A stretch of 64,000 bases of DNA from Loxodes magnus. Its lineage: Eukaryota > Ciliophora > Karyorelictea > Loxodida > Loxodidae. The notes beneath the pieces are model-generated. The model worked only from the letters and a program-made list of their open reading frames with translations. It ran no database searches and had not been told where the DNA came from. Where the stretch lies: contig CAMPDV010000233.1 in assembly GCA_946699065.1 (NCBI GenBank), forward strand, positions 1 through 64,000. Direction: 5' to 3'. Below, piece by piece: positions 14,101-27,385 of this stretch. A program made the translations under genes and the position numbers. The number at the start of each line of letters is the position of its first letter. The first letter of the stretch is position 1.

Positions 14101-17100
14101 CTTTACTTCTTCACTTTAAAAATACTTATTACTTCTCAAAGCATACTCCTTGAAACTGAAACTCTATCTTCTTTACTTACTTTACTTCTTCACTTTTTTA
14201 GATATTTATATCTTTTTTATATTTAAAAACATATTCCTTAAAACTTAAATTCTATATTCTTTTCTTACTTTACTTCTTCACTTTAAAAATACTTATTACT
14301 TCTCAAAGCATACTCCTTGAAACTGAAACTCTATCTTCTTTACTTACTTTACTTCTTCACTTTTTTAGATATTTATATCTTTTTTATATTTAAAAACATA
14401 TTCCTTAAAACTTAAATTCTATATTCTTTTCTTACTTTACTTCTTCACTTTAAAAATACTTATTACTTCTCAAAGCATACTCCTTGAAACTGAAACTCTA
14501 TCTTCTTTACTTACTTTACTTCTTCACTTTTTTAGATATTTATATCTTTTTTATATTTAAAAACATATTCCTTAAAACTTAAATTCTATATTCTTTTCTT
14601 ACTTTACTTCTTCACTTTAAAAATACTTATTACTTCTCAAAGCATACTCCTTGAAACTGAAACTCTATCTTCTTTACTTACTTTACTTCTTCACTTTAAA
14701 AATACTTATTACTTTTCAAAGCATACTCCTTGAAACGAAACTCTATCTTCTTTTCTTACTTTACTTCTTCACTTTAGAAATACTTATTACTTCTCAAAGC
14801 ATACTCCTTAAAACTGAAACTCTATCTTCTTTTCTTACTTTACTTCTTCACTTTAAAAATACTTATTACTTCTCAAAGCATACTCCTTGAAACGAAACTC
14901 TATCTTCTTTACTTACTTTACTTCTTCACTTTTTTAGATATTTATATCTTTTTTATATTTAAAAACATATTCCTTAAAACTTAAATTCTATATTCTTTTC
15001 TTACTTTACTTCTTCACTTTAAAAATACTTAATACTTCTCAAAACAACTACTTGAAACTGAAACTCTATCTTCTTTACTTACTTTACTTCTTCACTTTTT
15101 TAGATATTTATATCTTTTTTATATTTAAAAACATATTCCTTAAAACTTAAATTCTATATTCTTTTCTTACTTTACTTCTTCACTTTAAAAATACTTATTA
15201 CTTCTCAAAGCATACTCCTTGAAACTGAAACTCTATCTTCTTTACTTACTTTACTTCTTCACTTTTTTAGATATTTATATCTTTTTTATATTTAAAAACA
15301 TATTCCTTAAAACTTAAATTCTATATTCTTTTCTTACTTTACTTCTTCACTTTAAAAATACTTATTACTTCTCAAAGCATACTCCTTGAAACTGAAACTC
15401 TATCTTCTTTACTTACTTTACTTCTTCACTTTTTTAGATATTTATATCTTTTTTATATTTAAAAACATATTCCTTAAAACTTAAATTCTATATTCTTTTC
15501 TTACTTTACTTCTTCACTTTAAAAATACTTATTACTTCTCAAAGCATACTCCTTGAAACTGAAACTCTATCTTCTTTACTTACTTTACTTCTTCACTTTT
15601 TTAGATATTTATATCTTTTTTATATTTAAAAACATATTCCTTAAAACTTAAATTCTATATTCTTTTCTTACTTTACTTCTTCACTTTAAAAATACTTATT
15701 ACTTCTCAAAGCATACTCCTTGAAACTGAAACTCTATCTTCTTTACTTACTTTACTTCTTCACTTTTTTAGATATTTATATCTTTTTTATATTTAAAAAC
15801 ATATTCCTTAAAACTTAAATTCTATATTCTTTTCTTACTTTACTTCTTCACTTTAAAAATACTTATTACTTCTCAAAGCATACTCCTTGAAACTGAAACT
15901 CTATCTTCTTTACTTACTTTACTTCTTCACTTTTTTAGATATTTATATCTTTTTTATATTTAAAAACATATTCCTTAAAACTTAAATTCTATATTCTTTT
16001 CTTACTTTACTTCTTCACTTTAAAAATACTTATTACTTCTCAAAGCATACTCTTGAAACTGAACTCTATCTTCTTTTCTTACTTTACTTCTTCACTTTAA
16101 AAATACTTATTACTTCTCAAAGCATACTCCTTTAAACTGAAACTTTATCTTCTTTTCTTACTTTACTTCTTCACTTCTTTAGATATTTATTACTTTTCAA
16201 AGCATACTCCTTAAAACTGAAACTCTATCTTCTTTTCTTACTTTACTTCTTCACTTTAAAAATACTTAATACTTCTCAAAACAACTCCTTGAAACTGAAA
16301 CTCTATCTTCTTTACTTACTTTACTTCTTCACTTTTTTAGATATTTATATCTTTTTTATATTTAAAAACATATTCCTTAAAACTTAAATTCTATATTCTT
16401 TTCTTACTTTACTTCTTCACTTTAAAAATACTTAATACTTCTCAAAACAACTCCTTGAAACTGAAACTCTATCTTCTTTACTTACTTTACTTCTTCACTT
16501 TTTTAGATATTTATATCTTTTTTATATTTAAAAACATATTCCTTAAAACTTAAATTCTATATTCTTTTCTTACTTTACTTCTTCACTTTAAAAATACTTA
16601 TTACTTCTCAAAGCATACTCCTTGAAACTGAAACTCTATCTTCTTTACTTACTTTACTTCTTCACTTTTTTAGATATTTATATCTTTTTTATATTTAAAA
16701 ACATATTCCTTAAAACTTAAATTCTATATTCTTTTCTTACTTTACTTCTTCACTTTAAAAATACTTATTACTTCTCAAAGCATACTCCTTGAAAATGAAA
16801 CTCTATCTTCTTTACTTACTTTACTTCTTCACTTTTTTAGATATTTATATCTTTTTTATATTTAAAAACATATTCCTTAAAACTTAAATTCTATATTCTT
16901 TTCTTACTTTACTTCTTCACTTTAAAAATACTTATTACTTCTCAAAGCATACTCCTTGAAACTGAAACTCTATCTTCTTTACTTACTTTACTTCTTCACT
17001 TTTTTAGATATTTATATCTTTTTTATATTTAAAAACATATTCCTTAAAACTTAAATTCTATATTCTTTTCTTACTTTACTTCTTCACTTTAAAAATACTT

Positions 17101-20100
17101 ATTACTTCTCAAAGCATACTCCTTGAAACTGAAACTCTATCTTCTTTACTTACTTTACTTCTTCACTTTAAAAATACTTATTACTTTTCAAAGCATACTC
17201 CTTGAAACGAAACTCTATCTTCTTTTCTTACTTTACTTCTTCACTTTAGAAATACTTATTACTTCTCAAAGCATACTCCTTAAAACTGAAACTCTATCTT
17301 CTTTTCTTACTTTACTTCTTCACTTTAAAAATACTTATTACTTCTCAAAGCATACTCCTTGAAACGAAACTCTATCTTCTTTACTTACTTTACTTCTTCA
17401 CTTTTTTAGATATTTATATCTTTTTTATATTTAAAAACATATTCCTTAAAACTTAAATTCTATATTCTTTTCTTACTTTACTTCTTCACTTTAAAAATAC
17501 TTAATACTTCTCAAAACAACTACTTGAAACTGAAACTCTATCTTCTTTACTTACTTTACTTCTTCACTTTTTTAGATATTTATATCTTTTTTATATTTAA
17601 AAACATATTCCTTAAAACTTAAATTCTATATTCTTTTCTTACTTTACTTCTTCACTTTAAAAATACTTATTACTTCTCAAAGCATACTCCTTGAAACTGA
17701 AACTCTATCTTCTTTACTTACTTTACTTCTTCACTTTTTTAGATATTTATATCTTTTTTATATTTAAAAACATATTCCTTAAAACTTAAATTCTATATTC
17801 TTTTCTTACTTTACTTCTTCACTTTAAAAATACTTATTACTTCTCAAAGCATACTCCTTGAAACTGAAACTCTATCTTCTTTACTTACTTTACTTCTTCA
17901 CTTTTTTAGATATTTATATCTTTTTTATATTTAAAAACATATTCCTTAAAACTTAAATTCTATATTCTTTTCTTACTTTACTTCTTCACTTTAAAAATAC
18001 TTATTACTTCTCAAAGCATACTCCTTGAAACTGAAACTCTATCTTCTTTACTTACTTTACTTCTTCACTTTTTTAGATATTTATATCTTTTTTATATTTA
18101 AAAACATATTCCTTAAAACTTAAATTCTATATTCTTTTCTTACTTTACTTCTTCACTTTAAAAATACTTATTACTTCTCAAAGCATACTCCTTGAAACTG
18201 AAACTCTATCTTCTTTACTTACTTTACTTCTTCACTTTTTTAGATATTTATATCTTTTTTATATTTAAAAACATATTCCTTAAAACTTAAATTCTATATT
18301 CTTTTCTTACTTTACTTCTTCACTTTAAAAATACTTATTACTTCTCAAAGCATACTCCTTGAAACTGAAACTCTATCTTCTTTACTTACTTTACTTCTTC
18401 ACTTTTTTAGATATTTATATCTTTTTTATATTTAAAAACATATTCCTTAAAACTTAAATTCTATATTCTTTTCTTACTTTACTTCTTCACTTTAAAAATA
18501 CTTATTACTTCTCAAAGCATACTCCTTGAAACTGAAACTCTATCTTCTTTACTTACTTTACTTCTTCACTTTTTTAGATATTTATATCTTTTTTATATTT
18601 AAAAACATATTCCTTAAAACTTAAATTCTATATTCTTTTCTTACTTTACTTCTTCACTTTAAAAATACTTATTACTTCTCAAAGCATACTCCTTGAAACT
18701 GAAACTCTATCTTCTTTACTTACTTTACTTCTTCACTTTAAAAATACTTATTAATTTTCAAAGCATACTCCTTGAAACGAAACTCTATCTTCTTTTCTTA
18801 CTTTACTTCTTCACTTTAGAAATACTTATTACTTCTCAAAGCATACTCCTTAAAACTGAAACTCTATCTTCTTTTCTTACTTTACTTCTTCACTTTAAAA
18901 ATACTTATTACTTCTCAAAGCATACTCCTTGAAACTGAAACTCTATCTTCTTTACTTACTTTACTTCTTCACTTTTTTAGATATTTATATCTTTTTTATA
19001 TTTAAAAACATATTCCTTAAAACTTAAATTCTATATTCTTTTCTTACTTTACTTCTTCACTTTAAAAATACTTATTACTTCTCAAAGCATACTCCTTGAA
19101 ACTGAAACTCTATCTTCTTTACTTACTTTACTTCTTCACTTTTTTAGATATTTATATCTTTTTTATATTTAAAAACATATTCCTTAAAACTTAAATTCTA
19201 TATTCTTTTCTTACTTTACTTCTTCACTTTAAAAATACTTATTACTTCTCAAAGCATACTCCTTGAAACTGAAACTCTATCTTCTTTACTTACTTTACTT
19301 CTTCACTTTTTTAGATATTTATATCTTTTTTATATTTAAAAACATATTCCTTAAAACTTAAATTCTATATTCTTTTCTTACTTTACTTCTTCACTTTAAA
19401 AATACTTATTACTTCTCAAAGCATACTCCTTGAAACTGAAACTCTATCTTCTTTACTTACTTTACTTCTTCACTTTTTTAGATATTTATATCTTTTTTAT
19501 ATTTAAAAACATATTCCTTAAAACTTAAATTCTATATTCTTTTCTTACTTTACTTCTTCACTTTAAAAATACTTATTACTTCTCAAAGCATACTCCTTGA
19601 AACTGAAACTCTATCTTCTTTACTTACTTTACTTCTTCACTTTTTTAGATATTTATATCTTTTTTATATTTAAAAACATATTCCTTAAAACTTAAATTCT
19701 ATATTCTTTTCTTACTTTACTTCTTCACTTTAAAAATACTTATTACTTCTCAAAGCATACTCCTTGAAACTGAAACTCTATCTTCTTTACTTACTTTACT
19801 TCTTCACTTTAAAAATACTTATTAATTTTCAAAGCATACTCCTTGAAACGAAACTCTATCTTCTTTTCTTACTTTACTTCTTCACTTTAGAAATACTTAT
19901 TACTTCTCAAAGCATACTCCTTAAAACTGAAACTCTATCTTCTTTTCTTACTTTACTTCTTCACTTTAAAAATACTTATTACTTCTCAAAGCATACTCCT
20001 TGAAACTGAAACTCTATCTTCTTTACTTACTTTACTTCTTCACTTTTTTAGATATTTATATCTTTTTTATATTTAAAAACATATTCCTTAAAACTTAAAT

Positions 20101-23100
20101 TCTATATTCTTTTCTTACTTTACTTCTTCACTTTAAAAATACTTATTACTTCTCAAAGCATACTCCTTGAAACTGAAACTCTATCTTCTTTACTTACTTT
20201 ACTTCTTCACTTTTTTAGATATTTATATCTTTTTTATATTTAAAAACATATTCCTTAAAACTTAAATTCTATATTCTTTTCTTACTTTACTTCTTCACTT
20301 TAAAAATACTTATTACTTCTCAAAGCATACTCCTTGAAACTGAAACTCTATCTTCTTTACTTACTTTACTTCTTCACTTTAAAAATACTTATTACTTTTC
20401 AAAGCATACTCCTTGAAACGAAACTCTATCTTCTTTTCTTACTTTACTTCTTCACTTTAGAAATACTTATTACTTCTCAAAGCATACTCCTTAAAACTGA
20501 AACTCTATCTTCTTTTCTTACTTTACTTCTTCACTTTAGGAATACTTATTACTTCTCAAAGCATACTCCTTAAAACTGAAACTCTATCTTCTTTTCTTTC
20601 TTTACTTCTTCACTTTTTTAGATATTTATATCTTTTTTATATTTAAAAACATATTCCTTAAAACTTAAATTCTATATTCTTTTCTTACTTTACTTCTTCA
20701 CTTTAAAAATACTTATTACTTCTCAAAATAACTCCTTGAAACTGAAACTCTATCTTCTTTACTTACTTTACTTCTTCACTTTTTTAGATATTTATATCTT
20801 TTTTATATTTAAAAACATATTCCTTAAAACTTAAATTCTATATTCTTTTCTTACTTTACTTCTTCACTTTAAAAATACTTATTACTTCTCAAAGCATACT
20901 CCTTGAAACTGAAACTCTATCTTCTTTACTTACTTTACTTCTTCACTTTTTTAGATATTTATATCTTTTTTATATTTAAAAACATATTCCTTAAAACTTA
21001 AATTCTATATTCTTTTCTTACTTTACTTCTTCACTTTAAAAATACTTATTACTTCTCAAAGCATACTCCTTGAAACTGAAACTCTATCTTCTTTACTTAC
21101 TTTACTTCTTCACTTTTTTAGATATTTATATCTTTTTTATATTTAAAAACATATTCCTTAAAACTTAAATTCTATATTCTTTTCTTACTTTACTTCTTCA
21201 CTTTAAAAATACTTATTACTTCTCAAAACAACTCCTTGAAACTGAAACTCTATCTTCTTTACTTACTTTACTTCTTCACTTTTTTAGATATTTATATCTT
21301 TTTTATATTTAAAAACATATTCCTTAAAACTTAAATTCTATATTCTTTTCTTACTTTACTTCTTCACTTTAAAAATACTTAATACTTCTCAAAACAACTC
21401 CTTGAAACTGAAACTCTATCTTCTTTACTTACTTTACTTCTTCACTTTTTTAGATATTTATATCTTTTTTATATTTAAAAACATATTCCTTAAAACTTAA
21501 ATTCTATATTCTTTTCTTACTTTACTTCTTCACTTTAAAAATACTTATTACTTCTCAAAGCATACTCCTTGAAACTGAAACTCTATCTTCTTTACTTACT
21601 TTACTTCTTCACTTTTTTAGATATTTATATCTTTTTTATATTTAAAAACATATTCCTTAAAACTTAAATTCTATATTCTTTTCTTACTTTACTTCTTCAC
21701 TTTAAAAATACTTATTACTTCTCAAAGCATACTCCTTGAAACTGAAACTCTATCTTCTTTACTTACTTTACTTCTTCACTTTTTTAGATATTTATATCTT
21801 TTTTATATTTAAAAACATATTCCTTAAAACTTAAATTCTATATTCTTTTCTTACTTTACTTCTTCACTTTAAAAATACTTATTACTTCTCAAAGCATACT
21901 CCTTGAAACTGAAACTCTATCTTCTTTACTTACTTTACTTCTTCACTTTTTTAGATATTTATATCTTTTTTATATTTAAAAACATATTCCTTAAAACTTA
22001 AATTCTATATTCTTTTCTTACTTTACTTCTTCACTTTAAAAATACTTATTACTTCTCAAAGCATACTCCTTGAAACTGAAACTCTATCTTCTTTACTTAC
22101 TTTACTTCTTCACTTTTTTAGATATTTATATCTTTTTTATATTTAAAAACATATTCCTTAAAACTTAAATTCTATATTCTTTTCTTACTTTACTTCTTCA
22201 CTTTAAAAATACTTATTACTTCTCAAAGCATACTCCTTGAAACTGAAACTCTATCTTCTTTACTTACTTTACTTCTTCACTTTTTTAGATATTTATATCT
22301 TTTTTATATTTAAAAACATATTCCTTAAAACTTAAATTCTATATTCTTTTCTTACTTTACTTCTTCACTTTAAAAATACTTATTACTTCTCAAAGCATAC
22401 TCCTTGAAACTGAAACTCTATCTTCTTTACTTACTTTACTTCTTCACTTTAAAAATACTTATTACTTCTCAAAGCATACTCCTTGAAACTGAAACTCTAT
22501 CTTCTTTACTTACTTTACTTCTTCACTTTTTTAGATATTTATATCTTTTTTATATTTAAAAACATATTCCTTAAAACTTAAATTCTATATTCTTTTCTTA
22601 CTTTACTTCTTCACTTTAAAAATACTTATTACTTCTCAAAACAACTCCTTGAAACTGAAACTCTATCTTCTTTACTTACTTTACTTCTTCACTTTTTTAG
22701 ATATTTATATCTTTTTTATATTTAAAAACATATTCCTTAAAACTTAAATTCTATATTCTTTTCTTACTTTACTTCTTCACTTTAAAAATACTTAATACTT
22801 CTCAAAACAACTCCTTGAAACTGAAACTCTATCTTCTTTACTTACTTTACTTCTTCACTTTTTTAGATATTTATATCTTTTTTATATTTAAAAACATATT
22901 CCTTAAAACTTAAATTCTATATTCTTTTCTTACTTTACTTCTTCACTTTAAAAATACTTATTACTTCTCAAAGCATACTCCTTGAAACTGAAACTCTATC
23001 TTCTTTACTTACTTTACTTCTTCACTTTTTTAGATATTTATATCTTTTTTATATTTAAAAACATATTCCTTAAAACTTAAATTCTATATTCTTTTCTTAC

Positions 23101-25410
23101 TTTACTTCTTCACTTTAAAAATACTTATTACTTCTCAAAGCATACTCCTTGAAACGAAACTCTATCTTTTTTTCTTACTTTACTTCTTCACTTTAGAAAT
23201 ACTTATTACTTCTCAAAGCATACTCCTTGAAACTGAAACTCTATCTTCTTTACTTACTTTACTTCTTCACTTTTTTAGATATTTATATCTTTTTTATATT
23301 TAAAAACATATTCCTTAAAACTTAAATTCTATATTCTTTTCTTACTTTACTTCTTCACTTTAAAAATACTTAATACTTCTCAAAACAACTCCTTGAAACT
23401 GAAACTCTATCTTCTTTACTTACTTTACTTCTTCACTTTTTTAGATATTTATATCTTTTTTATATTTAAAAACATATTCCTTAAAACTTAAATTCTATAT
23501 TCTTTTCTTACTTTACTTCTTCACTTTAAAAATACTTATTACTTCTCAAAGCATACTCCTTGAAACGAAACTCTATCTTTTTTTCTTACTTTACTTCTTC
23601 ACTTTAGAAATACTTATTACTTCTCAAAGCATACTCCTTGAAACTGAAACTCTATCTTCTTTACTTACTTTACTTCTTCACTTTTTTAGATATTTATATC
23701 TTTTTTATATTTAAAAACATATTCCTTAAAACTTAAATTCTATATTCTTTTCTTACTTTACTTCTTCACTTTAAAAATACTTATTACTTCTCAAAGCATA
23801 CTCCTTGAAACTGAAACTCTATCTTCTTTACTTACTTTACTTCTTCACTTTTTTAGATATTTATATCTTTTTTATATTTAAAAACATATTCCTTAAAACT
23901 TAAATTCTATATTCTTTTCTTACTTTACTTCTTCACTTTAAAAATACTTATTACTTCTCAAAGCATACTCCTTGAAACTGAAACTCTATCTTCTTTACTT
24001 ACTTTACTTCTTCACTTTTTTAGATATTTATATCTTTTTTATATTTAAAAACATATTCCTTAAAACTTAAATTCTATATTCTTTTCTTACTTTACTTCTT
24101 CACTTTAAAAATACTTATTACTTCTCAAAGCATACTCCTTGAAACTGAAACTCTATCTTCTTTACTTACTTTACTTCTTCACTTTTTTAGATATTTATAT
24201 CTTTTTTATATTTAAAAACATATTCCTTAAAACTTAAATTCTATATTCTTTTCTTACTTTACTTCTTCACTTTAAAAATACTTATTACTTCTCAAAGCAT
24301 ACTCCTTGAAACTGAAACTCTATCTTCTTTACTTACTTTACTTCTTCACTTTAAAAATACTTATTACTTCTCAAAGCATACTCCTTGAAACGAAACTCTA
24401 TCTTCTTTTCTTACTTTACTTCTTCACTTTAGAAATACTTATTACTTCTCAAAGCATACTCCTTAAAACTGAAACTCTATCTTCTTTTCTTACTTTACTT
24501 CTTCACTTCTTTAGATATTTATTACTTTTTTATATTTAAAAACATATTCCTTAAAACTTTAATTCTATATTATTTTCTTACTTTACTTTTTCAGATTTCA
24601 AAATACTTACTTCTTTTATCTCAAAGCTTACTCCTAAAAACTTAAATTCTATATTCTTTTCTTACTTTACTTCTTCACTTTAAAAATACTTATTACTTCT
24701 CAAAGCATACTCCTTGAAACGAAACTCTATCTTCTTTTCTTACTTTACTTCTTCACTTTAGAAATACTTATTACTTCTCAAAGCATACTCCTTAAAACTG
24801 AAACTCTATCTTCTTTTCTTACTTTACTTCTTCACTTCTTTAGATATTTATTACTTTTTTATATTTAAAAACATATTCCTTAAAACTTTAATTCTATATT
24901 ATTTTCTTACTTTACTTTTTCAATTTTCAAAATACTTACTTCTTTTATCTCAAAGCTTACTCCTAAAAACTTAAATTCTATATTCTTTTCTTACTTTACT
25001 TCTTCACTTTAAAAATACTTATTACTTCTCAAAGCATACTCCTTGAAACTGAAACTCTATCTTCTTTACTTACTTTACTTCTTCACTTTTTTAGATATTT
25101 ATATCTTTTTTATATTTAAAAACATATTCCTTAAAACTTAAATTCTATATTCTTTTCTTACTTTACTTCTTCACTTTAAAAATACTTATTACTTCTCAAA
25201 GCATACTCCTTAAAACTGAAATTCTATCTTCTTTTCTTACTTTACTTCTTCACTTTTCTAAATACTTATTACTTCTCAAAGCATACTCCTTGAAACTGAA
25301 ACTCTATCTTCTTTTCTTACTTTACTTCTTCACTTTTTTAGATATTTATAACTTCTTTATATTTAAAAGCATATTCCTTAAAACTGAAATTCTATATTCT
25401 TTTCTTGCTT
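2151..25410. repeat. Main satellite array, 167-bp dimeric unit
   Basis: The unit joins two related monomers of 79 and 88 bp, both containing tactttacttcttcac. The 88-bp one adds an ttagatatttatatc block. The 167-bp period was measured from successive copies at 15,481, 15,648 and 15,815. Variant monomers and larger duplicated blocks are superimposed, for example near-identical segments starting around 6,777 and 8,337, and around 14,651 and 17,123. Each unit holds about 4 G against more than 20 C on the + strand. Because 167 is not a multiple of 3, any reading frame rotates from copy to copy. The right end decays into unique sequence between 25,290 and 25,420. Confidence 0.95.
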
Positions 25411-25420
25411 TACTTCTTTA

Positions 25421-25636
25421 CTTATGTAATATCGCAGATAATTTTATTTTTCAACACTTCATTTTTTTTCTTTATTTCACTATGATTTCGGTCTATTTTT
25501 TTTCTTGTTTTTTTTTATTATCTTTCATATTTTTAATAATAACGTTTCTTTTACTTCTTGTGTTGCTATTCTTCATTTTGCATAAAATTATATTTTATAC
25601 TTTTCTTATAATCTATTTTTAAGCTCTATATATTTC
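25421..25636. other. T-rich unique spacer after the satellite
   Basis: Low-complexity T-rich sequence joins the last satellite unit to the first dispersed RNA copy. No gene is recognised in it. Confidence 0.5.
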
Positions 25637-25910
25637 GGACTGTAACTTCTTGCAGTTTACGATCCAAACACTGCCTTCATTGGATTCGTGGATATCCTGT
25701 TGCATTCTAAAAGCAGCTGCCAGGGAGCTTCATCTCTATTGGCAGCCAAGCTTCAAGCCCCTACCAGGAGTGGATAATTAAGAGGAAGGCGTTCCCTTGC
25801 AAAGGTTGACTTTCACCAGGGACTTTCTCACTTCAGGAAAGGAACTAGTTCCTAGCCATAAAACCAGAAATAATGATTCAAAATTCAATCTCTGCTCCTA
25901 CCATCTTTTT
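25637..25910 (+). ncRNA. Dispersed structured RNA/SINE, copy 1 (diverged)
   Basis: This is one of five copies of a roughly 277-nt element. It begins ggactgtaacttcttgcag, which folds as a 7-bp hairpin with one G-U pair where other copies have G-C. It keeps the gatatcctgttgc block, the ggcagccaagcttcaagcccc block and the aaaggaactagttcct inverted repeat, and it ends in a T run (ccatcttttt). It is the most diverged copy. I do not recognise it as SRP, RNase P, U snRNA or 5S RNA. Transcription by Pol III is an inference from the T run and a weak B-box-like ggcttcaagcc. Confidence 0.7.
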
Positions 25911-26744
25911 AATTATCATTTCTTACTTTTCTTAGCATAATTTTATTTTATTTATTTTATCATTATTTTTTAAATATTTTTTCTTAGTAGATTAAATTTT
26001 TTTTTTTTATTCAAAATCTTTTTTCTTCTTTTATTAACTCTAAAAATCAAAATATTTCATTACCCAAAAATCAAAAAAATTATCACAACCCAATTCAAAA
26101 AAAATTAGCACAACCCAAAATCAAAAATTATATCCTTCATCTTTTTTAATCCCATTTTTTCTCAAAACCCTTTTATATTTTTAAACTTTTTTTTTGAAAT
26201 TTTTTCCTTTATGACCTTTATCTATCATGATTTCCCCCAGTTTGTTCCGTTCGAAAAAAGTCTTGCAGTGTAAAAAGCTGAGCAAAAGAACAAAATTAAA
26301 TTTTTCACGATTTAATGCTTTAAATACACTTAATCGCCTTTCATTTAGCTCTAAAAATCAAAAAAATTCAAAACCAATATCAAAAAAAATAAAACCAAAA
26401 TCAAAAAAATAGTCGCAATTTTTTTTTATTCACATTTTTTTCAAAATCCTTTTATACTTTAAAATTTTTTCTCAAAAAAATTAATCCTTTCTGACCTTCT
26501 ACTTATCCCGAAATCCCCCAACTTGTTCCGTCCCAACTCAGCCCTATAGTGTAAAACGCTGAGTCAAAAAATGCTTTCCCGTTTTTCACGATTCCAGGGC
26601 TTCTATCTAATGGAAATTTAATCTGCTGCACATTAAATGCAGTATTCTACATTTTTCCTATCGGAAAACTACATTGTGCAACTTAAAAATTATAACAAAC
26701 GTAATAAAATTTTATAACAAATTAAAAAAAACTTCGCGCTGTCA
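25911..26744. repeat. Two-copy tandem duplication of about 283 bp with A-rich spacers
   Basis: Two related blocks, about 26,202-26,287 and 26,485-26,570, share a cctt..tgacctt start, cccccaacttgttccgt, a cagtgtaaaa..gctgag core and a tttttcacgatt tail. Each is preceded by aaaaatcaaaaaaatt-type runs. The second copy is richer in GC. No confident gene was found. An ATG-started 61-codon frame in copy 1 is not kept in copy 2. Confidence 0.65.
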
Positions 26745-27075
26745 CGCAACTCAAAAAAATTTGTAAAACTATAAAATAAAATTAACAAAAATTTAACTCA
26801 GTACATCACTCAAAAATTTTTCTAACACTTGAAAATTAAAATTTTTTAAATCCAGTACATACCTCAAAAATTTTTCCAACGCCGGAAAAATGTATATATT
26901 TTTACTCTAGTACGTACTTAGAAAATTTTTCTACCACTTGAAAAATTAAAAAATTTTGACTCTAGTACGTAACTCAAAAATTTTCCTAACACTAGAAAAT
27001 TTATATATTTTTACTTTAGTACATACTTCAAAAATTTTTCTAACACTTGAAAAAAATTTAAAATTTCACTAACAC
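26745..27075. repeat. Tandem repeat, period about 54-55 bp, five units
   Basis: The motif tagtacatac..tcaaaaattt followed by ttctaacacttgaaaa recurs at about 26,799, 26,853, 26,908, 26,961 and 27,016. It lies just downstream of the WD40-type gene on the opposite strand. Confidence 0.75.
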
Positions 27076-27385
27076 TTGACTTTAAAATTAAATTAAAAAA
27101 AAAATTAATAAATATAACTAAGTTCAATAAAAAGACTTAGGAAAAATTAAGAACTTTAAAATTTTAAACTTTAACTGTAATAATAATAAGAGTAAGAAAA
27201 TACTTAATTAGAATAAAGACTTAGAAAATTTAATATTCGTAAATGTAAAAATTAAAATAGTTTAAATAGTTAAACTCGAAATAGATCACTTGGTGTATCT
27301 CTATCTGTCCTCCACACTCATTATTGTATTAGTCATTACACAGTTCTAAAATGATAAGCCATAGTCAGCATATACTTTGCTCCAG

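Noticed and set aside
1-25410. CRISPR-like regular array
   Set aside because: Units abut directly, with no unique spacers, and the context is eukaryotic.
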